A stretch of 64,000 nucleotides of DNA from Laguncularia racemosa (lineage: Eukaryota; Streptophyta; Magnoliopsida; Myrtales; Combretaceae), in the NCBI GenBank assembly GCA_037954665.1, contig JBBMOL010000023.1:1860001-1924000 (forward strand), in the 5' to 3' direction. Under the pieces are notes generated by a model that worked only from the letters and a program-made list of their open reading frames with translations, was not told the DNA's origin and ran no database searches. Positions within the stretch are counted from its first letter, which is position 1, and each line of letters opens with the position of its first letter. The position numbers were made by a program, and so were the translations under genes. This document shows, piece after piece, positions 46,790-59,868 of the stretch.

Positions 46790-48000
46790 GCTAAACTTCC
46801 CTAATCTTCTCAATACTTATAGGTAATAAGGTATAGCCTTGATCATCTTTTTGGAAGGAATATATACTTCGGTATCCATCATAAATAGTGCCCCTATTAA
46901 GTTGCCATAACCTATCAAGAATCACATGAGCCATGTTCATTAGGACTACATTACATAACACCTCATCCTCATAGTTCTCCATAATGAATGAAATCTTGAC
47001 TTGCTTGTGTACATGAGCAACTCCTCCCTTATTATCAAGCTATAGATACCAAAGACTTAAGGCGTGCAATAGTCGAGAGCTTCATTTTCTCAAAAAAACT
47101 TGGTTAAAATAACATTATTGCAACTCCCACTATCAATAACACAAGAACAAGTCTTTCCATTTATCAAGCCATTAATATGACACAAGTTTTCCTGATACCC
47201 ATCCCCCATGGGCAATTCATCACCAATAGTTTGTTTAAACTCCAAAGCCTTTAAGTGTCTTAGTTCAATTGCTTTGTGCTCGAATCCTTTAGCATAGGTT
47301 GAAATGGTCTTCTCAACACCCTCTCTTCACTCACTACTTCAAGTTTAGGCATAACTCCTTTCACCACCATAACACGTCAATTAAGGCATTAAGAAGTAAT
47401 GTGCCTAAAACCCAAGCACTTAAAATATTGAACCTCACTTGATTTTTTTTTTCTTTTAACATTTGTACTCAAACTCTCTCTCTCTAGTTTAGTTAGAATT
47501 TTATGTTGACTAATACCTCCTTACTCGAACTTCCATACACCTTGCCTCTCATGGCCCCAAACATCAGCCTTCATGTCCACACTATGCACATCATCAACTA
47601 TAATCCCCTTAGGAGATTTAGGAGATCCTAGCATGAAAAATGATGATGTAAATCGATCTATTATTACTATTTATCTAGCCAATGGTGTCACATCATCAAG
47701 AGTCTATCATATTTAAGACCATGATGAATCTAGCAATGGTTTACTCTTTTGGGTTCACTCAATTCATAATAGATTATCTATATCTCAAAATTTTTAATGC
47801 ACATGCTTTCTTGCTAAAGCATTTATAATTTTGAGAACATTTCTTAGCAATAGTGAAGGGTACAAACCACTCATATAGTGATCTCTTCATTTCTCATCAA
47901 GTAATCACCTTACCTTCTCCTTCTTCAAATTTTTCTACCAAAAAGTTGCATACCCAATATATTTAAGTCTTGCTAATCTCACTTTGGTCCTTTCATCATA
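46790..48000 (-). pseudogene. Ty3/gypsy gag-protease fragment
   Basis: On the minus strand, interrupted gag text leads to YFKCLGFRHITS (about 47,430). This is a knuckle whose first Cys is Tyr. A protease with VIDSGSCNNVI (about 47,140) and VILDRLWQLNRGTIYDGY (about 46,880) follows. The same order and motifs occur in element 1, so this belongs to a related lineage. No RT, integrase or LTRs were found. It is a truncated relic. Confidence 0.7.
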
Positions 48001-48004
48001 TCCA

Positions 48005-50639
48005 TAGTGTTGCGCCCCACTTTTTCCTTCTTTTTTTCATTATTTTGGACTTATATTGACCCATTCCCATTCAATATAAGCATCTAAACAAAAAACTAAA
48101 GAAAATTTCTAATTTTAGAAAATTCTTTTAAAAACATTTTCTTTGATAAAAAAGTTGCCACTAACCGAAGTAGAAAATAGGGAAAATTATAATCAAATGG
48201 ATGAAATGACCCTAACTTTATCCACTAGCTTTTAAGGGGCCTTTTTTTTTGAAAAAAAAATCTAAAAATAATAAAAAGTGGATCTAGTCTAACTTATTAA
48301 AACCTATATTGTTTCCATATATGGGTTTCAATTGAAAAAAAAAAAGATATTTATTGAACTCCATTTCTTTTTTAAAATATTAAAAATCCATTTTTTAAAA
48401 ATGAGTTAATAAATATCCCAAGATATGCATGCAATTGAAAAAGAAAAAGTAAATAAGGCAATTGAAAGAAAGATTTTTGAAATAAGCAAAAGGAAAGTGT
48501 TTTTTTTTTTTTATGTTTTTCAGTTTTTTTACATTTTTTTAAATACATTATTTTCCCTTTTTAAGGCAAGCCAAAAGTGCTTATGTACCTCAAGATTAGT
48601 AATTTCCTTCTTTTTTTTAACCATTTTGCATGTAATTCCTTAAAAAAAAATTCTTAGATTGTGTCCTTTTCTTGAATTTTCAAAGAAGACCTAATTCTTT
48701 AAAAAAAAAAGTTAATTATTATTTTTATTCCTTTTTTTAAGGAAAACTTACTAAGTGATAAAAAGTTAAAAAAAAAAAGAGTGATTTTTAGAATAATAAA
48801 ACCATTTATTTAGCAAAATAAAAAAAGAAATCCTTTTTATGAACATACTTAAAAACATGTTAGTAAAAGACAATGTGATGCCACATGAATCAAACACCCT
48901 ACAAGAATAAAAAAAAAAAAAAAAAGTTAGTTCATGGAACATAAAAAGAAAAATTAAAACATAAAAGTAATTATAAACATATTGTAGGTCTTGAAATGGC
49001 AAACAAAAGAGGATGGTGAATTGTTTGTTCAAAAATTTTACCAAATTTTAATTAAATGATCACTTTTTAAATTCCCTTTTCTAATGAAGAATGTACATGA
49101 TGAGTAAGTAGAAAATGATAGAAAATAATGTGCAATGAAAATAAAAAAGATGGTCGATGTATAAAGGTTCCTCCTATTGAGTACATCCTCTCTTCTGGCT
49201 TCGCTACTAGAGATTTGGTCTTCCACATCGATTGTTCTACTAATCTAATAGCTAAGAAATATTACAAACACCAATAGCTTTTGCTCTATCTTTCTAGCTT
49301 ATCACTTGGCTAAATATAGACAACAAGACATTTGTAACCTCACTTTCTAAGCTAATTTTTATATAAAAAAAGTAAAAATATATATATATAAGAATGAGAA
49401 AATATAAATTCTCTATTTTAAGCTTGAGAAAACAAAGAATTGTAATTTTTTTTATATTTTGTTCTATTTTTCGTCTTTTCTCATATCTTCTATTGAACTT
49501 GAAATCTTTAGTTTATATATTTTCTTATTTTTCAATAAGAGCCTTCCAACATTCATAGAGTCTTCTAACTACTTCTTTGTTGCACAAATAAGATTAATAT
49601 CCTTGCATTTGTGGAGTTTGAAAATTTTATTCAAATTTTTTAACTCCTAGTTTTTCTTGTGATCTTCATCCTACTCTTTAACAACCTTGTATAGATAAGC
49701 TTTAGTTTGAAAACCGAAGATCCCTCTTTATGCAGATAAGCTTTAGTTGATAACTATATTTGTTATTCTTATCTTTGTTCTTCTTTGGATGATATTTAAA
49801 TAAAATAAACTTTTGAATATCTCGATCCGTTATCCTTCCAATATTTAAAAAAGAATAGTACTTTGCTGCAAATATAAAAAAATCTTTGAAAGCTCATGAA
49901 ACAAACTTCAAAGAAAATTTCATAGATTATTAATCCTTCTTGTGTGGAATAAATTAAATGCATTACCCAAATACACTTAATTAATGAAACCAAAGGGACT
50001 TCAAATAACTCGAACTTGCATTGAAGATAGATAAATAATGTACGAGCAAACATTCTATGAACTAAAGTATCAAAATATTTGTTTAATTGTCTATTAAAAC
50101 ATCCAATAGATTGTCTGTGTCAAACTGTCTATTGAAATGTTTAATAGATTGTCTTGCTAATTATTAGATAAGTGTTTATAACCTATTGCCTATGTAAGTA
50201 TCTATGAGAATTAATACTTTTGTTTGACACACTTAAAACAAATTCATTATGTTCATTAAATATCTTATGACCTTTTTGTTATCATTAAAACTTATTTCAG
50301 AGAACTCAACACATATTATAATCCTTACATCAAACTTCACCGAATTTCATACAACTTAGTTTTAATAACATATCAAACATGTTAGAAATCACCATATATA
50401 AAAAAAGACATATTTTCTTATTTTCAAAGTTTTTATATTTTTTGTTCTTTGAAATGAAACAAATTTAATCTATGCTTATTTGATGCATTTAAAAATACTT
50501 AGAGACCAAATAATACATGAAATATGCTATATTATTCACAAAACATTAATTCAATAAAACATAAACTTCATTATAATTTTAAAATAGCATTAATTGAAAA
50601 ATTAATCACAATAAATTCATTATAATGTAATAAAAACCT
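48005..50639. other. AT-rich non-coding stretch
   Basis: Many poly-A/T runs. The ORFs here are Phe/Lys/Ile-rich composition artefacts. Nothing was recognised. Confidence 0.5.
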
Positions 50640-50649
50640 AATTTTTATT

Positions 50650-51015
50650 GGAAAAATTACAAGTAAGAGAATTAATGCTGAGGGTCAAGTTCAAATAGAT
50701 AATTGAATTTTTAGATAATTAAAATAAAGGATCAACCTTATATTAAGTAGTTAAAATAGATTATCAAACTTTTAAATGGTTAAAACAAAAGATTATTATT
50801 ATATTGAGTAGTTCAAATAGAGGATCCATCTCTACCCCACAAATATGCTAAGTAGTTAAAATAAAAGATTTGTTACCATTCATTACGACACTCTAATGGG
50901 ATCTCTTATTTGAATTACTTAACATAATGTTGGTACTCTATTTTGTTTACTTGAAAGTCCGATCCTCTATTTAAATTTGACCTTAAGCATTAATCTCCTT
51001 ACTTGTAATTTTTCC
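50650..51015. mobile_element. MITE with long terminal inverted repeats
   Basis: 366 bp. The left end GGAAAAATTACAAGTAAG is an exact inverted match of the right end (50,650-50,667 and 50,998-51,015). The inverted similarity continues inward for tens of bases, through ATTAATGCT. A perfect 10-bp direct repeat AATTTTTATT flanks it (50,640-50,649 and 51,016-51,025). The size, lack of coding and the 9-10 bp target site suggest a Mutator-like non-autonomous element. Confidence 0.85.
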
Positions 51016-51025
51016 AATTTTTATT

Positions 51026-54000
51026 AGTCTTATACAAAATTAATAATTTTTGTTTAATTGAAAAGTGGAAAATAAAAAAAGAAAGGAAAATTACCTATAC
51101 TTAGTGCTAGCAATAGTTGTTGATAGGTGGTACAATAGTGTTGGACGACGAGTATGGGGAAATGGATTGACTCTTAGGTTAAGCTCTTCCTTCAATCAAT
51201 TTTATGGTATGATCCCTGAAGGCTACTTAATTTATAAGATGAACATAACCCTTAAAAGGCAAGAGGACAAAATTAGTTAGTGAAACCAATGTTAATCTCA
51301 AGGTTAGCTCAGGATTCTGAACCTAAAGGGGTTGGAGACCCAATTTAAGCTTTAATTTTAACTATTTTGGTAAAAAATTGTGCAAATAGAGAGAAAAAAA
51401 AACTTAAGTTTGTGGTTAAGGTTTTAAAGAAAGTGTCAATTTTTGTCATCGTGTAATATCGATTAGAGTTAAATGTTGTAATGGATTTCTTATTTATAAA
51501 GTATTTATAAAAACCCAATTTTGTGTACTATTTGTGAAATTGAAGCTCTTAATTTGTTTCAAAATATGTCATTTCTATGTTTTATATTGCATTTAAGGGG
51601 AAAAAAAGTATGTTTTAATGGGCAATTTAGTTAAAAAAAATGAAGGAGGGCCATAGGTTTTTCTTTCTTGCATTTTTGTTATTTCCCTTAAAATGCTTGA
51701 CAAAGGAGTTACATAGGGATGTTAACCTAGTCAACATGTGTGTGTGTAGACAACATGTGCCACACCCCAAAAAAGGGCTTAGTAGTTTTCACTAAAAGTT
51801 ATTGCATCTCATATATACCCGTGATGCGAAAATCGTCTTACAGGTTAAATGTTGCAAAACTCTAATTAAGGCTTTTTTAGTCATAATACATAGAACTAGT
51901 TATTATATAAAAATAGCTAAGGAGACTAGTAATCCATAGTCACTACAACTGTAGGGAATTGGTATCCCTTACAAAATTGTAAAATTAAGTAGTCACAATT
52001 TTAAAGAATTCTAGGTTTAAATAAGTTTAAAGGAAAATAGATTTTGAAAAGACGGGGTATACATGTTCCACAAATTCTTGTCACTCTATTTAAGTTTAGA
52101 CCAACAATTACTTTATCCTATACTTGTTCCTCAATATTTGAGTCTAAAGCTCTCCTCACTTGATTCCTATTCCATTCCCAGCTTTTGACTTGACTTGCAA
52201 AAAAGAAGTTGTTGGGGGATAAGTTATATAGCTTAGGGAGATATATCCTCTTACTAAATCGACAAACAATAACAAACAAGCTATTTAATCAAGCATATGC
52301 CATGTATAAGCAATCACATGAATGCAACAATGTATACGGTTTACCGAACACTACATAGAACATGGATTTACGCCCTCCATTGCTTAGGTTAAGAAATCAC
52401 GAACTGCATGTCAATTCCAAACTCCGGTGATTCCAAGCTATCTTTTGAGATAATTCATAAAGTCTATATATATTTTTGTAATATATTTCAATAGACTTGA
52501 AAATACATATAAACATACTAAGCTCGTTATGGGGTATGGATTGTGAAAGGCCTGCAAGTTCAATCTTTCATAAGCGATGAATCCCCATATTAGGTATTTT
52601 CAATAGGCAGTATTTCCCGATTCTACTTACTTTCCAAAGGTTAAGACAAGGTATGCCCATGGAGTCTTTCTATATCACTACATGATGCTAACGGCCTTCT
52701 TACATGCAAGATTTCATGATGGATAGTTCATTTTATTTAAGGCTAAATAATCTTAAGTCAAGTCTAGTGTCAACAGCAATTTAATACAAACACTCGCAAT
52801 TTCTATATTCTAAATGCAAAGGAAAGCATTAATCATTTAGCTAGGTACAATTAAAATAAATTGACATTCACTTATAGTAATCAAGCATAATCAATACCCC
52901 GATTAGTTTCGCACACAAATCCAATTCATATATCCATTATATTCACATGTGAATGCGTTAATTACAAACACAAACAAGGAACAGTAGTTAGCGAATTTTA
53001 CTCATTCAACCATGTGATCCTCAATCACAGTAATCAGGTGGTAAGTCATCTTCAAATGACGTGTTACCTGACAGGACAAATTAACTCTATAAGTTGGGGT
53101 TAAATACTAACCTATACTAGTTTTTACTAAATTTGTTCGTTTTTCCGGTTTAGAAGATTTTAGTATTTTATTCATAAATTTTTTCATTTTAAGTATATTT
53201 TTCTCGTACTTATAGTCATTTTAAAGGTTTTTTAGTTTTCTTTCCATTTCTAAAGTTTTTTTGGTCATTTGAAACTTCAAAAGATTGTATTAGGATCTGA
53301 ACAAATTGGATGTGCACGGTTTAGGTTTTGTTTAGGGTCCTTTTTTGCCTAATTTTATCTAACAACCCAAAAGACTTAATTCTAACCACTTAGAAACATG
53401 TTTAGGGCTTCAATATGGCATGTGAGTGTTCTATTTGGTTATTGGAAATTAGTCCAAGAATTTCATGTGGCTTTTCCAATGCTTCGATTTGCACTTTTTC
53501 TTCCTATTTTGTGTTAGTTTCATATTTTCCTTTAAAATTTTTATTTCCATAATTTTCCTAATGTTATTTCATCATCCTTAGGTTCTAGAAATTTAAAAAT
53601 TTCCAAATACAAATGGGTTTGGCCATCAGTTTGAAGATCCATGAACTTATCTTGCCACTCCTTCCAATTTTCTTACTACTAGAGAGCCTACTTGGTTACC
53701 CAAGTCTTTTTGCAATTAAAGGGGCACGTAATATATCAAAAATTCACTTATTTAGCTCCCTAACTTAGGTATCTAGAAGCACAATAAATCTCCAAATTTT
53801 GACCTCTATACATTTTTCTAAAACTCACTCATACAAGTTACATTTCATGAGGGATCTTCATGGTTTTGCATCATAGGTTTAAAGTTACAATTCCAACTTG
53901 TTTCCTAAGCTAAATACACTCTAAATATACATGAAAATTTACAAAATCAAAGCAAAATAATCCTATTTTAATATAAGGAATTAGAATATTACAAGAAAAA

Positions 54001-55381
54001 TAGATACTAGTAAGAAAGAAAGCAAGTCCTACACATTGATCACCTAGGAGTGCTTACCCTTTCCTCTTCCTACTTCCTTTGGTTGTGTAGCCTTAGGTTC
54101 TGATCTTCTTTGGGTTTTTGGCTCCTAAAATGGCCTCTTGATTGGTGTAGATTATATCAGAAATTAGGCTTGGTTAGTTGTTGTTTGAAGGGTATTTGTC
54201 TTTGTTGAAGTTAGGTGGTTGGTGTAGGAGAAAGTGGCAGTTTATAGGTGCATGTGATCCAATTTGTTAGTGTGTTCTTGGGAGTTTTTTGGATATCTTT
54301 TGGGAGGGTTTTTCTGTGGAATTCTTTAGGATAGAATGAAGCTTCATGTGTAAAATGAGAGGAAGAATAATCAGAACTTAGGTAGCTTGGTTGAGGGGGT
54401 TTATCCATTGGTTAAAAGCTTTAATGTTTGGGTAAAAGTTTTGCACATTGGATAATGAGTCAAATCTTAGGGGGACATGATCTGCAAATTGAGGTGATTA
54501 ACATTAGATTTGTTCCTCCTTTTTTGCTACGTGTCTAATTCCTAATTGTCCTTACACTTAGTTAGGCTAAATCTAGTTAGTTTTTTTGTTGTTTGCCTTA
54601 ATTACTCGTAACTGGTTCACATGGAGCTTAGTAGATTTTGGGCTAGTTTAGGCTAATCAATTTCTTTTGTTTCCTTGCAACTAATTGGGCCTTAAATGGG
54701 GCTTAGATGGGGGATTTTCCAAATTAAATCTAGGCTCAAGATCTGAACATTTGAAGGGTTAAATGTTGCCATCTCTCTCTCAATTCCAACAACACATGTG
54801 AGGATTGTTTGAGGCCATGTTTTCCAAATTTTGTTTTTCACAATTTGATCATTTAGTAGAGTTGGATTTGATTAAATTTTGGGATATTCTCATACTAACT
54901 ATAGGGTAGTTTCTCTTTATTTAAGTTTTGGTTTCGTTTGAATTGAATCTTTGGTTTTTCTAAGCTTGAAGTTGGTTTTCACGTTTCCTATTTATGACCT
55001 TAGAGTTTATTAATTGGTTTGGGGTTTTCAATTTATTATTATTATTAGTATTTTGGAGTTGGGGTCAATTTTGGAGTTTAATTTATCATTTTTAGGGTTT
55101 GTTATTTAAATCGGGTATAAATTGTTGATTTGGGGTTTACTAGTCAATAAAAGGTTTTGAATTCCTATTCTAAGGTTTAGATTTTTTTTGTTAAGGTTTG
55201 AGATATTATTTTACATTTTATGGGTCAATTTAGGATTGTCGTGGAATATTTTGTGGGTTATGGAACTTAGTTGTTTGGTAGAGGGTTAAATATCCTATTG
55301 ATTTTTGGAAATGTCTCCGAATTTCTTTCAATAATTTATAATCTATTTCAAAATTTTGTGGGGTTTATAGTATATGCCCCA
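51026..55381. other. Long stretch without recognised features
   Basis: AT-rich. No ORF of more than about 70 codons resembles a known protein, and I found no LTRs or inverted termini. Some text is T-rich and pyrimidine-biased (54.8-55.3 kb). Confidence 0.45.
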
Positions 55382-56718
55382 TTAGGGCATGTTTATTGCT
55401 GGGTTCTTCTCCTAATTCCCAATTTCAAGCACGTATAGAGTGTTCTTCACCATTACAAGAGGGTGCTTTACTTTTATGGGTTCCTTAAGAAACCCATAAA
55501 CTGCTTTTTTTTTTTTTTTTTTTACTTTAGTCTAATCTAGCCGTTTGGTCTTCTAGAGCTTTAATGCCCATTTCTAGGTTTTTGCTTCCATGCTTCTTGA
55601 TGTCTATTTACATGTTTTTACTTCCTTGCTTCTTAATGTCTATTTACAGATTTTAGCTATTGAAAATTTACAATAGTAACCTTATCTTTTTTTTTCTTTC
55701 CAATATAAATAAGTGACAATATGTACTTTTTTTACATGAAATTTTTACTACAATTTACCCCATTCTACAAAACTCTCTCTTAATTGAAAATTCAGATAAC
55801 ATATGGATCCCAATAATGATCGAATTTTGCCACCCTTTGAGCACTCACAAAATACACAAAATTGTCAAATGCCTTCAATTTTGCAAAGCGATTGTTATCT
55901 TTCTTATGGTGCATTTTTTTTCAATTTCTCCCAAATTTTCAATATCCTCAAAATTTTCCCCTTATGAGCCAAACCTCACAAAATTTTAATCTAGCATTTA
56001 ATTGTAATAAAAATCCAAGAAATACAATACCTTCAACAATACACTCCGATTGGAATAACTTCTTCTCAACCTACATCCGATCAATTGTTGAGAACACGAA
56101 GTAGCATAAGTTCATAATTTCCACAATATTCCACACAAATAAATTTAGAGGATGACGATGAAAATGAAAGTGAAGGAGATCAAGGATGCAAGGAAAAGTG
56201 GGAGCAAAATGATGATAAACTTTTTATTTGTGCATGGTTAAGGGTCAATAAAGATCCAATCATTGGAAATAATTAGCCATTGCAAACTTTCTAGTGACGT
56301 GTCCATGAAAGCTTTGAGGAAGGATCAATCTTTGAGAAGAAAAAGAATCCACAAAACCGAACCTAATAACAATGCAGATCTCGATGCTCTAAAATATTAA
56401 AGGATGTCATGAAATTTGGGGCTTATTATGACCAAATAAAATGACGAGCACAAAGCCCAAAAAGTGAGCATGATTACATAAAAGATGCTTATAAGTCATT
56501 CAAATAAAATGAGAAAAAACAAGGCATAGTTGAGCATTGTTGGCTATATTGCATACTGAACCCAAATGGAGGTCTCAAAATTGGAAATGCTAAAAAAAGT
56601 CAGAGCAAGGTGACCAATGTGAATACAATTGGAACATATACCGATTCATCCTCTAATAATGATGCATTGATAAATGATGAGGCAACTGAGCAAGTCATCT
56701 GCCTACATGGTAGAAAGC

Positions 56719-58079
56719 AATATTATCAAAATCACGATTTAACTCGTAAGTTTATATAATTTTACGAGTTTATGAATACATATCTTATTAACTCGTATAT
56801 AAAATCATTTTCGTGTAAAATCTGAATGAAATAACAACTCAACTCGGTTGAATTGTCAAAATCGCGTCTCAACGTCTATTTCCATAGTCCGTTTTCCAGC
56901 TAATATTTGCGTGGACTTGGCCTTTTATTTGGACACCCAGCCTTTCTCCCACCCAGCCCACATGTTGCCCTTTTCCCAAATTTTAAAGTTAGCGAGCTTG
57001 TATTGTCTCTGAGCGTGCAAGTAACTTTTATTGATTATTAATACTCACAATAGCCAATACCCCTATTCATCTCTGGCCTCTGATTCCCCTTTCCCTTTCT
57101 ATTCTTCGACGAGAAAACAACCACCATGGATGCAACAACATTCAAAACAGGGATTAAGCAACGATTGAATCAAAGTTGAATTCGAAATGTACATGTTCGT
57201 CAAAAACGATTTCACCGCCTTTGCCATAGCCGTTATGCAGAAGAAGGTTGGACTAAGGTTGTACGCCTGTCTTCAAATCATACTGAACAAACGGAAATGA
57301 ACTAGAGGGGAAGGCAAGCAACTAGGATTATAGAGAGAGGGGGGGAAAACAAGAAAAACAAAAACTTTTGTGAGCTCGTGCACGTGTCGGAGAGATGGGA
57401 CATTCAAGGGAGTAGTGTTCTTTGAAGGACAAATGTAAAGAATAAAATTAGAAACAAAGAAACAGAGGAAGTGATTATTATTATTATTATTATTATTATT
57501 ATTTATTATTATTATCAATTACCCAATGACTTGAATCTTCGTGAATTTGTAATTGGTTAATATTTTGCTTATCATCAAGAAGCGTTTATTTCACATTCCT
57601 TGAGGTGAGGACAATTTCACTTCATTATGTTCAAAAATCTTCCTCGAGCATGTACCAAAATTTGGCAAAAATCTCTCAAATGTTTTTAATGTATCTTTTT
57701 TTTTTTGTTTTATTTTCGATAATATTAAATAATTATCTTATTAGTATGATAATTATTTTTGATAATATCTTTTCTTTTTTGTTTTATTTCTAGGGCTTTC
57801 ACTTTGAGATATCATATTAAATGCGCTCTTATGGTTGATTATCTATATTATATAACTTATACTTGATTATTTATATTATGACTTTTATTGAGATTTATGA
57901 CCAAAATATAAGTTAAATTTTCTTATTTTTTTTATTTATTATATTTTTTAATAACTATTGTAAGTAAATTTATAATATTTGGAAGTTATTTTACAAAGGT
58001 TATAAGAATTTAAGCTTCTACGTTTTGATTCCATAGACCATCTGATGATTTTACGTAAAATTACAATTTTGACAACCTT
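56719..58079. mobile_element. Element inserted in Harbinger ORF1
   Basis: The left end TTATCAAAATCACGATTTA (from 56,723) and the inverted right end TTGTCAAAATTGTAATTTTA (to 58,075) match in most positions. The outer four bases on each side are partly matching. Imperfect GTAGA-containing repeats flank it (56,710-56,718; 58,081-58,089), and the ORF1 reading rejoins across it. No coding region was found. A second AATTGTCAAAATCGCG occurs inside at 56,851-56,866. The family is uncertain; a Mutator-like origin is possible. Confidence 0.5.
57475..57517. repeat. (ATT)n microsatellite
   Basis: About 13 ATT units with one interruption, inside the element inserted in ORF1. Confidence 0.9.
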
Positions 58080-58384
58080 AGTAGAGCGGTGACCAAAAGG
58101 AAGGGTAAAGAAAAGTTGGAAAATAGTGAGGCATTGAAAGGAGTGATTTAGAAGTTAGAACACCTAAATAGTGCATATAATGAAAGAGTTGAGGTATTGC
58201 ATAAATTTAATGAAGTTAAGAAATAGATGGAACATCAGAAATAGCTGGAGTGGGAAAGATCAATAATATTTGTTGATACATCATCAATGGATGAAATACA
58301 AAGGTAATGGATCGAGGAGATGCGTAAAGAGATTATGGATAAAAGAAGAAAGCATTAGTTCTATTTTCAAATAGCACTTATATT

Positions 58385-58525
58385 AGTTTCCATTAATGAA
58401 ATTAGCTGTTGTAAGAGTATCTTCCACTAATGAAATTAGCTATTGTAAAGGTATTTTCCATTAATGAAATAGCCATTGTAAAATTATTTATCATTCAAAT
58501 CAATTTTAAAAAACTAGCCATTGTA
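58385..58525. repeat. Tandem repeat of about 35 bp between the Harbinger genes
   Basis: The unit TAGC(T/C)(G/A)TTGTAA followed by a CATTAATGAAAT-like segment occurs about four times with decreasing fidelity. Confidence 0.7.
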
Positions 58526-58638
58526 AAAGTTGTTGTTGATGTTCTATATGTACAAGCAAACAAACACATCATCACCATTACTATCCAGTTCTCATTTTTT
58601 TTTAAAATCTACTTCATTCTTCACTCCCTCATATAATC

Positions 58639-59868
58639 ATGTCTACAAGTAGTTCCGATTCCTAGTTGGGAATAAAAGCCAATGAAGCAGTTGAAAAATT
58701 ATTTCTATTGGAGATGAACAACATGTAGGCAAAGCTAATTACTTCCTTACATCAAGTACTTCCAGAGCTATGTGGGAGTACTTCCATGAGAAGACAAAGG
58801 AGAAAGTACATAGATAGAGGTCAACTTGAAGGTCATGATCATTTATATAATGACTACTTCTTAGATAACCTAATATATGTTGATAAGCAATTTTGATGAG
58901 GATTCCGAATGAGGAAAGTTGTATCCCTCTGCATTGTAAAAGTGCTCCAAGATTACTCTTCTTTTTTCAAACAAAAGAGGGATGTTATTGGTAAACATGG
59001 TGCTTCACCACTACAAAAGTACACTGTAGCTATTCAAATGTTAGCATACGAAGTACCAAGTGATGCTTTAGATGATTGCTTGCATATGGTTGCATGTATA
59101 ATAATAAAACATGTCAAGCAATTCATTGAAGGTGTCATTACTTGTTTTGGTGATGAATACTTCCGTAAGCTTAATACTGCTAATATTGAGTGCTTGCTTA
59201 ATGTTGTTGAGCAACATGGATTTTCGGGTATTGTAGGGAGTATTGATTGTATGCATTGGGAGAGGAAGAATTATCTAGTTACATGGCAAGGCATGTATAC
59301 TTGAGGTGATCACAGGTTTCCAACAATCATGCTCGAAGCTGTCACTTCATATGACACTTGGAGATGCCATGCATATTTTGGTGTTTTTGGCTAAAATAAT
59401 GATATTAATGTGCTAAATTGCTTGCCCCTATTTAATGACATTGTAGAGGGATGAGCTCCATTATCTTACTACACCATTAATGGAAGAAACTATGATACAT
59501 GATATTATCTTAAGGATGGTATATATCCAAAATGGTCGACATTTGTCAAATCTATTTCATACCTATGTGGTCTAAAGGAGCAATTATTTGCTAAGCACCA
59601 AGAAAGATGCCGAAAGGATGTTGAATGGGCTTTTGCAGTGCTACAATCTTGTTTTAACATAGTTTGTGGGCCAACACACTCTAAAGATTAAGAGGACATG
59701 GGAAAAATTATGAGAGCATGCATAATTCAACATAATATGATTGTTGAAGTTGAAAGGGATAACTATAACTTCAATTTTGAAGTTCTAGATTATGAATAAG
59801 AAGACACTAGTGAGCCACCATCTCATATCTCTCATAATTATATTGCAAATTATGTGACATACATCTAA
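58639..59868 (+). pseudogene. PIF/Harbinger DDE transposase, stop-riddled
   Basis: A single frame of 410 codons runs from ATG 58,639 to TAA 59,866-59,868 with no frameshift but about ten internal stops. Family text is clear: RGQLEGHDHLYNDYF, GFRMRKVV, LQKYTVAIQMLAYEVPSD, GSIDCMHWERKN (first catalytic Asp), then NNDINVL (second Asp) and RKDVEWAFAVLQ (Glu). The three DDE residues are therefore preserved. Several stops are TGA where the family has Arg, for example the pair at 58,894-58,899 in place of RR. This fits C-to-T change at methylated CpG. No active protein is expected. Confidence 0.88.

Larger units (their letters stand above)
55804..58358 (+). pseudogene. Harbinger ORF1 (Myb/SANT-like, NAM-associated type) remnant
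   Basis: The start is MDPNNDRILPPFEHSQ at 55,804. After frame changes the SANT-like part reads KWEQNDDKLFICAWLRVNKD and PIIGNN (about 56,191-56,270). ALKDVMKFGAYYDQ-like and HDYIKDAYKSF text follows. A segment up to HGRK (about 56,717) joins AVTKRKGKEKLE (58,087 onward) across an inserted element. It ends EEMRKEIMDKRRKH with TAG at 58,356-58,358. In this family ORF1 is the DNA-binding partner of the transposase. Stops such as the TAG after PIIGNN make it non-functional. Confidence 0.75.

Noticed and set aside
57273..57518. Minus-strand ORF with an Asn run
   Set aside because: The Asn run is the (ATT)n microsatellite read in one frame.
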